This document shows positions 32,724 through 40,633 of a stretch of 61,522 bases of DNA, in pieces. The notes under the pieces were generated by a model. That model worked only from the letters and a program-made list of their open reading frames with translations, ran no database searches and was not told where the DNA came from. A program made the position numbers and the translations under genes. Source of the DNA: Synechococcales cyanobacterium bin59.metabat.ball.084 (lineage in GTDB: Bacteria > Cyanobacteriota > Cyanobacteriia > Cyanobacteriales > Chamaesiphonaceae). The first letter of the stretch is position 1, and every line of letters starts with the position of its first letter. Where the stretch lies: the NCBI GenBank assembly GCA_013297675.1, contig JAAFHZ010000009.1:1-61522 (forward strand), given 5' to 3'.

Positions 32724-32960
32724 ATGAGCGACCCGATCGAAGCCCTCTGTACCCTCTTACTAGATATTGCCAAAATCTCCCCCGGTGCCAACATCAACGA
32801 TGTCATGGCGCAAATCAAAAGCGCACTCGATCGAAATGCCAAATTAACCAACGCTCTCCAAACCGATACCCGGATGTTCCAGATTAACCTTGGTCAATCC
32901 AAAAGCTACCAGATGCTAGCGAGATCGACTCACCCAAGCAGCGGTCTTGCTGTGCGATGA
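32724..32960 (+). CDS. Effector-module-like protein, probably truncated
   Basis: 78 residues (MSDPIEALCTLLLDIAKISP ... ALDRNAKLTNALQTDTRMFQ, then INLGQSKSYQ). This resembles the helical module plus QIN.G...YQ motif that precedes larger domains in cyanobacterial signalling proteins. Normally a GG-containing motif and more protein follow. Here the last 12 residues look unrelated, so the 3' part has been lost. It is convergent with the HNH gene, whose stop is the next base. Confidence 0.45.
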   Translation: MSDPIEALCTLLLDIAKISPGANINDVMAQIKSALDRNAKLTNALQTDTRMFQINLGQSKSYQMLARSTHPSSGLAVR

Positions 32961-33380
32961 TTATAGTAGATTTGGATAAAGCCCTCGATCGATCAACGAT
33001 TGCCGGAGTTGAAGACGAGCAAATTCATTCATCTGTAACAAGAAAACCGTAGTGCGTCCGATCGCTGTCAACCCCACAATATAGGCATTTTCCACCTCAA
33101 AATGATCTGACCAAACCTGAATGCGAGGATTAAAAAGAGGTGTAATAACTCCAGCCATTGGATCGATACTTGTGAGATCGGAACCTTTATGACGATTGCA
33201 TGGCAAACAAGCAACGACTAAATTATCTTCAACGCTTTGACCACCATGCTTAGTTGCCACGACATGATCGATTTCATGACTATACATCGAAAAATTTTGG
33301 TGTATCAAACAGTATTCACAGACCCCTGCTGCTCGCTGGCTAACCAATTGTCTGATCAAAGCTGGAATATAAGCACTCAT
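32961..33380 (-). CDS. HNH endonuclease
   Basis: 139 residues. The HNH core is complete: CEYC, then SHEIDHVVATKHGG, DNLVVAC and CNRHKG, with both zinc CxxC pairs. Small HNH proteins of this type in cyanobacteria are usually encoded just downstream of an antitoxin-like gene, as here (4-bp overlap). They may act as nicking or double-strand nucleases, in TA-like or defence units. The target is not known. Confidence 0.85.
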   Translation of the reverse strand: MSAYIPALIRQLVSQRAAGVCEYCLIHQNFSMYSHEIDHVVATKHGGQSVEDNLVVACLPCNRHKGSDLTSIDPMAGVITPLFNPRIQVWSDHFEVENAYIVGLTAIGRTTVFLLQMNEFARLQLRQSLIDRGLYPNLL

Positions 33381-33760
33381 TGTTCAGTCGTTGGTTGGCG
33401 AAGCGTCGCAAACGCACGGACTTTTAGCAGGCCAATGAGGTTGTTGAGTTGTTCATAAAGATCTAGTTCAGCAATTTCTGTGTCAGTCAATGCTGCCTCT
33501 CTGTTTTTTTGGAGTAGCTGTTGTAAACGATTGTGTGAATTCTCTGAAACCTTAAAATCAACAATCTGCTCCGAAGTAGGACGACTGACCAAAAAATCTA
33601 GAATTTCTTGGTAAGTGGAATTGGCATGAGGCAAAACTGGTAGATTTTGTCTGAGTAAAGGAGTCGCAATTAGGCGAGTAAAAAGCTCAGAAAATTGACC
33701 TTGGAAAGGCGATAACTGATGAGCAAGTTCATCGGGAATATCAATAAGGATCTGAGCCAT
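33377..33760 (-). CDS. Antitoxin-like partner of the HNH endonuclease
   Basis: 127 residues starting MAQILIDIPDELAHQLSPFQ (a ribbon-like N-terminus). A helical C-terminal half follows (AALTDTEIAELDLYEQLNNL, LLKVRAFATL). The layout is the same as the protein at 17977-18369. The stop overlaps the HNH start by 4 bp. The frame extends upstream to 33829, but the ATG at 33760 fits the family. The antitoxin role is inferred from context. Confidence 0.65.
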   Translation of the reverse strand: MAQILIDIPDELAHQLSPFQGQFSELFTRLIATPLLRQNLPVLPHANSTYQEILDFLVSRPTSEQIVDFKVSENSHNRLQQLLQKNREAALTDTEIAELDLYEQLNNLIGLLKVRAFATLRQPTTEQ

Positions 33761-33846
33761 AGCTGAATGACGTTGAAAAAAACTTGGAGCTTTTAACCAT
33801 TCTACCTTCACAGAACACCCTGTGCCCAAAATCCACGGATCTAAGA

Positions 33847-33989
33847 GTCACACCAGATTCTTATTTGGAGTCAAGATTCTTGAGAGTTATTTCTTCCTGC
33901 CGAATCTGCACAGCCTTGGCCTCGATCGATTCTTGGCGCTCCTTGGGTAAACCACCCAACTCTTCAGCAAGGGTTGTATATTTCCGCAT
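33847..33989 (-). pseudogene. HTH antitoxin copy 3, internally deleted
   Basis: From the start at 33989 to about 33880 the sequence is nearly identical to the first 35 codons of the gene at 31342-31662. It then jumps to that gene's 3' end (CAGATTCT.ATTTGG, CAAGATTCTTGA). The HTH-coding middle (about 200 bp) is missing. The junction lies at a shared TTGA, suggesting a microhomology deletion. Confidence 0.75.
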
Positions 33990-34032
33990 CAGGTTTCTTC
34001 CTTAAGTGTCTCTGCATATTGCTCGTACCGTC

Positions 34033-34061
34033 GATCGGCTTTAGTGCAAGCGCAGCTATCG
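34033..34061 (+). repeat. Copy of a 29-bp dispersed repeat
   Basis: Identical to 31706-31734. It lies between the toxin-tail remnant of HTH copy 3 and the IS5-type element that starts at 34069. Confidence 0.65.
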
Positions 34062-34068
34062 GCCACTG

Positions 34069-34493
34069 AGAGGATGTCTGAGAACTCAAAAGCTACGCTA
34101 GTCGCCTGAGCATGATACGAATCATAGCTACATAGATGAATGTTTCTGAAGTTTCTGGCAACACCTCATAATCCTTCGATAAACGGCGTGACCAATTTAA
34201 CCAACCCCAAGTCCGCTCAACTACCCATCGCTTTGGTAACAGCTTAAATCCCTTCACATCGTCTGATCTCTTGATAGTTTCGAGAATCCAGTAATAAGTT
34301 TTCTTTGTCCATTCTCTAAACTCTGCCCCATGATAGGTTCCGTCAACCCAAACGATTACAAGCCGTCTGAGTCTCTCTGGAAAAGCCCCTAAACGCTCAA
34401 TGTACTCCTGTCTATTGGTTATTATTTATGACAGATTAGAGTATTTGGGCTTTCCTGTCACTACGCTATATCTGGAGTTTTCAGACATCCTCT
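34069..34493 (-). mobile_element. IS5-family element, internally deleted remnant
   Basis: About 425 bp bounded by 19-bp inverted repeats with one mismatch (AGAGGATGTCTGAGAACTC at 34069-34087 and its complement at 34475-34493). The inside is the C-terminal third of an IS5-type transposase on the minus strand. The rest of the gene is missing although both ends are present. It could still be moved by a full-length relative, MITE-like. Confidence 0.8.
34093..34430 (-). pseudogene. C-terminal fragment of an IS5-family (DDE) transposase
   Basis: The frame reads QEYIERLGAFPERLRRLVIV, VWVDGTYHGAEFREW, KGFKLLPKRWVVERTWGWLN and SRRLSKDYEVLPETSE before stopping at 34093. The RWVVERTxGWLN.SRRLSKDYE block is a hallmark of IS5-type transposases. 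The catalytic N-terminal part is absent. Confidence 0.8.
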
Positions 34494-34683
34494 TAGGATC
34501 TAATCCTGTTAATACTTTCTTTTAGTCTTGGGTTAATTATTGTTTGATATTTTTCCTCCTCGCCTGATCGGAGAAGATTTTTGATGTTGGTTAATATTTT
34601 GCCAGCCAAAACTTGAGCATCGAGTGATATGCTAGTGGCGGTTTGAATCAGTTCCTATCGACGATTTATTGGGTGCCTCTGCC

Positions 34684-35790
34684 ATGCTTCAAAATTCTCT
34701 TCCTCCTGAACAATTACAGTCGATCGCCAGTCAATTTAGCGGCACCGGCACCGTTACTAGCGTTAGCCCCTTTGGCAGCGGTAACATCAACGATACCTTC
34801 TTAGTAAACGTCGCAGGTGGCAAATTTCAGCGGTTTGTTTTGCAGCGGATTAATACCCAGGTATTTCGCCAGCCCCATTTAGTGATGCAAAACATGCGGG
34901 CTTTTAGCGAACATGTGCAATCCAATAATGGGCTGCATCCCACCCGACGCTGGGAAGTGCCCGAGGTGCTGAGCGCCCAAGATGGTAGCGATAGCTATAT
35001 CGAAAATGAATTATTTTGGCGATCGATTAGCTTCATTGAAGGCTCCCAAACTTTCGATACAGTACAAAGCCTAGAACACGCTAGAGAAGCTGGTTTCGGG
35101 TTGGGACTATTCCATCGATCGGTGGCGGATCTGAGTACCGATAAAATGGCGGATACTTTGCCGGGATTCCATATTACTCCTAACTATTTACAGGAGTTTT
35201 TGACTGCTCAAGAAACTAAAATTATTCCAAAATCTCCTGAAGTCACCCACTGCCTAAAGTTTATTGCCGATCGCCAAGAGTGGGCAACGGTCTTAGAAGA
35301 TGCTAAAGCTGCCGGAAAGTTGCCACTACGCACGATTCATGGCGATCCCAAAATCAATAATTTTTTAATCGATAATACTACCAATCATTGCATTAGCTTG
35401 ATTGATTTAGATACCGTTAAGCCGGGACTGGTGCACTATGATATCGGCGACTGCCTGCGATCGGGCTGTAACCCTTTGGGTGAAGAAACTGCTGATTGGC
35501 AGGCAGTGCATTTTGAGCCGGAGCTGGGGCAAGCGATGCTTCAAGGGTATTTAGAGTCCGCCAGTGCTTTTTTAATCGATCGAGATTATGACTATATTTA
35601 TGATTGTATGAGGTTAATTGCCTTTGAATTGGGGATTCGCTTCTTTACCGATTATTTAAATGGTAGCGTTTATTTTAAGACCCAGTACCCTGAACATAAC
35701 TTATCACGGGCATTAGTACAGTTTCGACTAGCTGAGAGCATTGAATCTCAAGAAAACACTATTAATAAAATTATTCAGGACGTGCGATGA
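34684..35790 (+). CDS. APH-fold phosphotransferase (NahK-like small-molecule kinase)
   Basis: 368 residues. The kinase-like APH fold is shown by GSGNINDTFLV near the N-terminus, the catalytic TIHGDPKINNFLID and SLIDLDTVKPGLVHYDIGD (metal-binding Asp). The overall look is that of the phosphotransferases annotated as N-acetylhexosamine 1-kinase-like, which phosphorylate free sugars. The true substrate is unknown. An upstream TTG at 34669 is possible, but the ATG at 34684 is preferred. It overlaps the next gene by 4 bp. Confidence 0.75.
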   Translation: MLQNSLPPEQLQSIASQFSGTGTVTSVSPFGSGNINDTFLVNVAGGKFQRFVLQRINTQVFRQPHLVMQNMRAFSEHVQSNNGLHPTRRWEVPEVLSAQDGSDSYIENELFWRSISFIEGSQTFDTVQSLEHAREAGFGLGLFHRSVADLSTDKMADTLPGFHITPNYLQEFLTAQETKIIPKSPEVTHCLKFIADRQEWATVLEDAKAAGKLPLRTIHGDPKINNFLIDNTTNHCISLIDLDTVKPGLVHYDIGDCLRSGCNPLGEETADWQAVHFEPELGQAMLQGYLESASAFLIDRDYDYIYDCMRLIAFELGIRFFTDYLNGSVYFKTQYPEHNLSRALVQFRLAESIESQENTINKIIQDVR

Positions 35791-36320
35791 AACAATTATT
35801 TACCCTCCAACCCTTTGAACCCGATGATTTATTGTTGTCAATCGATGGCTTTGTAGAATATCAGCAGGGCTTACTGGAGGTACATTATGATTTGCAAGGA
35901 GATTTATCTCAGATTTTATTTTCTCCAGCCGTAGATATTCCGGGGCGAAAATTTGCCTTGTGGGAGGCCACTTGTTTAGAGTTCTTTGTGGCGATCGAGG
36001 GTCAGGCTGATTACTGGGAGTTTAATTTAGCTCCCAATGGTAATTGGCAGGTTTTTCATTTAAATGATTATCGTGAAGGTCTAAAAGACGAAGCCGCCAT
36101 TAATTATTTGCCGTTTACGGTACAGCAAAATGATCAGGGAATGCAGTTAGATTTATCGATCGATCTCACTTGCTTATTTTCTCCTGATGCAAAGTTAGAA
36201 ATGGCAGTTACTGCGGTAATTCAATCTGCTACTGGTGAGTATAGTTATTGGTCTTTACAGCACAATGGAGAAGAAGCAGATTTTCATCGTAGAGCGGATT
36301 TTGTTGTCAAGCTAGGTTAA
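35787..36320 (+). CDS. DOMON-like domain-containing protein
   Basis: 177 residues with a beta-sandwich pattern (LLEVHYDLQGDLSQILFSP, ALWEATCLEFFVAIEGQADY, YWEFNLAPNGNWQVFHLNDY). This matches the DOMON-like cyanobacterial family, related to sugar- or haem-binding DOMON domains. There is no signal peptide, so it is cytosolic. ATGA coupling with the upstream sugar-kinase-like gene suggests a joint role with a small molecule, which is inference. Confidence 0.75.
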   Translation: MKQLFTLQPFEPDDLLLSIDGFVEYQQGLLEVHYDLQGDLSQILFSPAVDIPGRKFALWEATCLEFFVAIEGQADYWEFNLAPNGNWQVFHLNDYREGLKDEAAINYLPFTVQQNDQGMQLDLSIDLTCLFSPDAKLEMAVTAVIQSATGEYSYWSLQHNGEEADFHRRADFVVKLG

Positions 36321-36355
36321 TAAATTGCTACCCGAGAAAGATTATAATAGGGGGT

Positions 36356-37555
36356 ATGAGCATTAGAGATCGTGAAACTAATGTTTTTGCTACGCGCCAG
36401 CGAATTATGACTAAATTACTTGAAACCATTGCTCTCCATAATATTGAAATTGCCGCCAGTCAAGTCTGGGGTGCCGTGCGGTTGGTGCCGCTGTTGCGCA
36501 AAGATTTTAGAAAAGATCTAAGATTGGCTCAGCGTAGTTATAATAGCCAAGTTGTAGTTCCGATCGATCGCAGTACTATTTATCATAGCTATGTACCCCA
36601 TGGTTTGGTGCTAAACTGGAGCGATGATGGCCATCCGGTGGCATCGTTAGGTGGTCAATTGAGCGATAAATCTGATCAGTTTAGTGGCGTTACCGTAATG
36701 CGCCGGATGGCACAGCGAGAAAATAGGGGAGAAGGCAAAAATTTGCTGCGGTTTTTGCCGTTAGAAATGGCCATGGAAGGTTTTATGGGCATGTTTTTTA
36801 AAGGGCCAGCTATTGCTTGGCAAGAATATTCCCGCCGCTCTCGGTCTACCGGATTATCGCCGCGTACAGAGTATTCAATTACTGGTAAGTCTATCTCTGA
36901 TCTGAGCGAAGCTTTGCGGGTGTTTGAAATTCACCAGAATCAGGTAGGTGTCTTGTTATTTGTGGGTGAGATGCTGGCTACCGCTTTTATTTTGCCCCAC
37001 CCCCAAGACTATCGAAATTTGCATGAAACGCTGTTGACCGATGCCTATGGTGAAACTTTTTATTACTATGGGCTTTATGGTCAGGCTCAAGAATTAAAGT
37101 GTGCGATCGAAGACAAAAATATTCATAATTTAGCTGATTTGCGATCGGCATTAAGCAAAATGCGCCAAGCGTGGAGTGATGTGCAGGGGATGATGGCTGA
37201 GGATTTGCTGCAAAGACCAATTCAATCACAGCAAATTTATCAAGCTGGAGCATTTAGCCTTCAGCGATTTATTACCGATTTAGATAGAACTCGAACTAAC
37301 TATATTGGGGAGTCGATCGTCGATGATCATGGGGACTTGCAATATCTAAAAATCTATGGCCTGTCGGCAGCACAGACTCGCAGAGCTTATTTGCTCCAAA
37401 CGCTCGATCGGCACGATTGGCAACTAGAAAAGGCCGCAATTTCACTCCATGAAACTTTGCCCAGCTTAGTGAAACGCATCGAAAAAGCTGATTTAGGATA
37501 CCTCATCAATAACCAGGTGCGGGAGCAAGCTGCAAAAATGCTGCGTAATTATTAG
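36356..37555 (+). CDS. Unknown protein with C-terminal Fis-type HTH
   Basis: 399 residues. The first 300 form a domain I do not firmly recognise (VWGAVRLVPLLRKDFRKDLR, FLPLEMAMEGFMGMFFKGPA, QVGVLLFVGEMLATAFILPH). It is reminiscent of the ARPP domains described in bacterial conflict-associated proteins. The C-terminus RRAYLLQTLDRHDWQLEKAA, followed by ETLPSLVKRIEKADLGYLIN, is a Fis-type DNA-binding helix-turn-helix, here without an AAA+ or receiver domain. It follows the DOMON gene by 35 bp. Confidence 0.55.
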   Translation: MSIRDRETNVFATRQRIMTKLLETIALHNIEIAASQVWGAVRLVPLLRKDFRKDLRLAQRSYNSQVVVPIDRSTIYHSYVPHGLVLNWSDDGHPVASLGGQLSDKSDQFSGVTVMRRMAQRENRGEGKNLLRFLPLEMAMEGFMGMFFKGPAIAWQEYSRRSRSTGLSPRTEYSITGKSISDLSEALRVFEIHQNQVGVLLFVGEMLATAFILPHPQDYRNLHETLLTDAYGETFYYYGLYGQAQELKCAIEDKNIHNLADLRSALSKMRQAWSDVQGMMAEDLLQRPIQSQQIYQAGAFSLQRFITDLDRTRTNYIGESIVDDHGDLQYLKIYGLSAAQTRRAYLLQTLDRHDWQLEKAAISLHETLPSLVKRIEKADLGYLINNQVREQAAKMLRNY

Positions 37556-37651
37556 CTGGAATGCTTAGTGAATAAATATTAACTAATGCAATCAAAATAT
37601 TGATGCTTCATTTATAATCTATTGTATTACAAACTTCACCAAGTTTATTTT

Positions 37652-38443
37652 ATGCCGTTTACCGCCAAAGTATTTACGACTGCCCAATGGGGAGCCAGGG
37701 ATGCCGATGTAGACGAGTTTGAACTCACTAAACCCATGTATGTTGTCATTCATAATACGGGTGACTCCAACCCCCCTAATGATCGATCGAAAGGTACTTT
37801 GCCAGGAGCAAAGCAGCTAGCCAAAGAAACTCAAGCTTTTCACATGGATGGTAATGGCTGGGCAGATTCTGGCCATAATTTTTTGAATACTACCGGGGGC
37901 TTTATTTTAGAAGGCCGTCACGGAACTTTGGGAGCGGTGCAGAAGGGTTTATGTGTGAGGTCTGCTCATGCGGCGCAAGATGCCGGAAAATTAGCCAGAG
38001 GTAATGAATCTCCGGGTATTGAAGTAGAAGGAAATTTCATGACTTTTACGATGGGCCAAAAACAATGGGATGCTTTGGTAGAGCTATGTGTATCGCTCTG
38101 TAGTTCTTGCAATATTGCCCCCGAAAATATTCGAGGCCATCGTGATTTTAGCGATACCGATTGTCCGGGAGATTTGCTGTATAGTCAGCTTCCTAAGCTA
38201 CGGCAAGATGTGGCGGCCAAGTTGGGGCTGGCTCCTATCAGTGATGTTTTGAAGCTGGGATCTAAAGGCTCTGCTGTGCAGAAATTACAAGTAGCTCTGA
38301 ATGCTAAGGGCTTTAATGTTGGTGTTGCCGATGGCATTTTTGGCGATGTGACCAGAAAGGCTGTGATAGATTTTCAGAAAAAGCAGGGGCTTACCCCAGA
38401 TGGCGTTGTGGGGCCAAAAACCAGAAAGTTACTGGGTTTGTAA
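37652..38443 (+). CDS. N-acetylmuramoyl-L-alanine amidase (Amidase_2/PGRP) with peptidoglycan-binding domain
   Basis: 263 residues. The Amidase_2 domain (about 1-185) has the first zinc His in YVVIHNTGD, further conserved residues in GIEVEGNF, and the second His and Cys region in IRGHRDFSDTDCPGD. A PG_binding_1 repeat (about 195-262, KGSAVQKLQVALNAKGFNVG) follows. No signal peptide is evident from the chosen ATG at 37652 or from the start at 37622. Export may be by another route, or the enzyme may recycle wall fragments. Confidence 0.88.
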   Translation: MPFTAKVFTTAQWGARDADVDEFELTKPMYVVIHNTGDSNPPNDRSKGTLPGAKQLAKETQAFHMDGNGWADSGHNFLNTTGGFILEGRHGTLGAVQKGLCVRSAHAAQDAGKLARGNESPGIEVEGNFMTFTMGQKQWDALVELCVSLCSSCNIAPENIRGHRDFSDTDCPGDLLYSQLPKLRQDVAAKLGLAPISDVLKLGSKGSAVQKLQVALNAKGFNVGVADGIFGDVTRKAVIDFQKKQGLTPDGVVGPKTRKLLGL

Positions 38444-38493
38444 ATTAAAGCTCATCACTATTACGGGTCTGCCGTAGGCGATCCAAAAACCTT

Positions 38494-38515
38494 AAACCAG
38501 CGATCGGCTGGTTTT
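38494..38515. terminator. Bidirectional terminator between convergent genes
   Basis: Perfect 8-bp stem AAACCAGC / GCTGGTTT with loop GATCG, followed by T residues. It sits between the converging amidase and GDT1-type genes and could serve both. Confidence 0.6.
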
Positions 38516-38525
38516 ATGGTGAATA

Positions 38526-39188
38526 TTATTTTCCAAGCCAAATAGTGAGAACTGCAAACAAAATAAACAGCAGTCCACCAACGATCGTAATAGTTTTTTC
38601 GGAGATGCGACCAGCAATCATTTTGCCGCCCCATACCGCAATCAAAGAACAAATGGCATGTCCGAGAATGCCTCCGATCGTTACTCCGATCGGGTTTTTG
38701 GCAGCAGCTAGAGTGATAGTGGCTATTTGGGTGCGATCGCCCCATTCAGCGACAAAAGTCAGCACAAAGCTTTTGATGACAATCTTCCAGAAAGTATTGC
38801 GCTGCCGAAACTTCCGATCGCCCACTTCAACCGCTGCTGCGGCTTCATTTCTCACATCTTCATCGGTTTGCGCCGACATTTGCCGAGACTCATACAAGAG
38901 CTTGAGGCCAAATAAGAAAAATAGTAGAGCAGCCACTTGCTGAATGGTAATTTTGCCCAGAAAAGCCAGACTAGCTGGTAACTGCTGCAATAAAAACTGG
39001 GGCAATAACATCAAAAAATGCCCGATGCCTACCGATAAGATGGTCATGGTGGCCAGTGCGCTGACCACGCCGATGAGCACGGGTTGGCGAGGATAGCGGG
39101 TAGCTAACACCACGGCCATGAAGAAGGTTTTGTCTCCTAGTTCTGAGGCGGTAATTAGTAGTAATCCAGCAGTCAAGGCTTTTAGCAT
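38526..39188 (-). CDS. TMEM165/GDT1-family cation exporter (Mnx type)
   Basis: 220 residues with six membrane segments and the family's two signature motifs, ELGDKTFF in the first half and EWGDRTQIAT in the second (E-x-G-D-[KR]-[TS]). A charged loop lies between the halves. The Synechocystis homologue Mnx exports manganese from the cytoplasm into the thylakoid lumen, so a manganese or calcium role is likely. The ATG at 39188 (MLKALTAGLLL) is chosen over an upstream start at 39221. Confidence 0.88.
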   Translation of the reverse strand: MLKALTAGLLLITASELGDKTFFMAVVLATRYPRQPVLIGVVSALATMTILSVGIGHFLMLLPQFLLQQLPASLAFLGKITIQQVAALLFFLFGLKLLYESRQMSAQTDEDVRNEAAAAVEVGDRKFRQRNTFWKIVIKSFVLTFVAEWGDRTQIATITLAAAKNPIGVTIGGILGHAICSLIAVWGGKMIAGRISEKTITIVGGLLFILFAVLTIWLGK

Positions 39189-39273
39189 TCTTCTCCAGCA
39201 ATTTTTATCTGATGCTATCAATATTACTGGAAACTTTGCACCAAGCCATTTTTACTCATTTTCTTGTCATTTT

Positions 39274-39807
39274 TTATTGCAGATTCTTTGCACCTCGAAA
39301 TTTAGTGCCAGTTAAATTTGCCCCACTTAAGTTGGCCTGAAATAAATTAGTACTCCGCAAATCGGCTCCGCTTAAATTAGCCCCGCTCAGATTTGCCCGC
39401 ACCAAATAACAGCCATATAAATGTGCTTTGCTCAAATCAGCGCCGCTGAAATTCGATCGATAAAAATAAGCCCCTTGCACCTCGGCTTCATACAGCTTCG
39501 CCCCGCTTAAATCTGCTCCACAAAGATTAGCCCCCCGCAGATTGGCAAAGCAAAGATTCGATCGATGTAAGCAAGCCTCTCCCAAATCGGCATTTTGAAG
39601 ATTTGCCCCGGCAAAATTCACCCCCACTAAATTCGCCCCAGTCAAAATGGCTCCAGCTAAGCTGGCCCCTGCCAAGTTTGCCCCCACCAAATTACAGTTA
39701 CTCAAATCAGCCCGATCGAGCACCGCCCCCGGCCATTCCACCAAACCTAACTCTGCTCCCGGCAAATATAAAGGAGAAGGTATCGATCTCCAATCCACGC
39801 GATCCAT
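39274..39807 (-). CDS. Pentapeptide repeat protein
   Basis: 177 residues, nearly all made of A(D/N)LXX repeats (for example NCNLVGANLAGASLAGAILT and DLRSTNLFQANLSGANLTGT), forming a right-handed beta-helix. The first 25 residues are non-repetitive. No membrane segment or signal is seen. The function of such cyanobacterial proteins is generally unknown. It follows the BMC-domain gene by 4 bp and is surely cotranscribed with it. Confidence 0.9.
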   Translation of the reverse strand: MDRVDWRSIPSPLYLPGAELGLVEWPGAVLDRADLSNCNLVGANLAGASLAGAILTGANLVGVNFAGANLQNADLGEACLHRSNLCFANLRGANLCGADLSGAKLYEAEVQGAYFYRSNFSGADLSKAHLYGCYLVRANLSGANLSGADLRSTNLFQANLSGANLTGTKFRGAKNLQ

Positions 39808-39811
39808 CTAA

Positions 39812-40498
39812 CTACTCCATTTGATTTTTAATCGGTGGCTGTACCCGACCAGTCACATTCTCGATCGAGCTAATTGCCGCCGCTGCTCCTGCCAAAATAT
39901 TTTGCTCGCTGCCACCCAAATACAGGCGACCAAAGCTGCCGACGGCTTGGACTTCTAAGATATTAATTGCCGCTGCTTTTTCGGCTTCGTTGGCGGCCAA
40001 GGAGGCGTAGGCGGCAGGCTCTACTTCTAGCACAAACAGAGTTTGACCAGCTAACAGCATTTGTCCTCTGGCCATGCGGTTAATAATTTGGGTTTGGTGG
40101 GCGTTGATGTTGCGAATAATTTGACTAGAAACTACTCGGGGCTTGATGCCTTCGCTGCTTTTTACGCCGATGTGAGCTAAGATTGCTCTCCCGGCAGCGC
40201 GGGTTTCGCCTTGGGAGGCGGAGTGAATTTCGAGTAAGCCATAGAGTCGCTCGACGATTTGTACCCCAGGAGTGACGGAGGCGGCTTTGAGGGCAATGTC
40301 AGTAATTTTGTTGATTTCGATACCGGGCGAGATCTCTACCCATAGGGAGCTGTCACCTGGCACCGGCAAAAATCCTTGGACTATTTTGCCTAAGTAGGCG
40401 GCGTGTTGCGGTTGCAGGCTGTCTAAGTAAACATAGCTGCGTAGTTCAATCCCCAAGGCTTCTCTCGATATTTTTCGGCTGTTTTTCACACCCATCAT
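39812..40498 (-). CDS. BMC-domain (microcompartment shell-like) protein
   Basis: 228 residues. Two stretches look like BMC folds. The N-terminal one is [20 protein letters not shown], continuing through [20 protein letters not shown]. The C-terminal one is [20 protein letters not shown], continuing through [20 protein letters not shown]. Tandem BMC arrangement is also found in CcmO-type shell proteins. The gene is not in a carboxysome operon but sits with a pentapeptide repeat gene. Whether it joins the carboxysome shell is unknown. A second ATG lies one codon downstream. Confidence 0.65.
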   Translation of the reverse strand: MMGVKNSRKISREALGIELRSYVYLDSLQPQHAAYLGKIVQGFLPVPGDSSLWVEISPGIEINKITDIALKAASVTPGVQIVERLYGLLEIHSASQGETRAAGRAILAHIGVKSSEGIKPRVVSSQIIRNINAHQTQIINRMARGQMLLAGQTLFVLEVEPAAYASLAANEAEKAAAINILEVQAVGSFGRLYLGGSEQNILAGAAAAISSIENVTGRVQPPIKNQME

Positions 40499-40633
40499 AT
40501 GATCGAACTTGACCTAAATCAAATTAGGCTAGCCTATCACGGCAATTATCAATGCGGATTTTGATAAATTGCTCTACTGCTGAGAATATAATAAACCAAT
40601 GAATTGGCAACTGTTTGCTTAAGGTGGTGAAAG

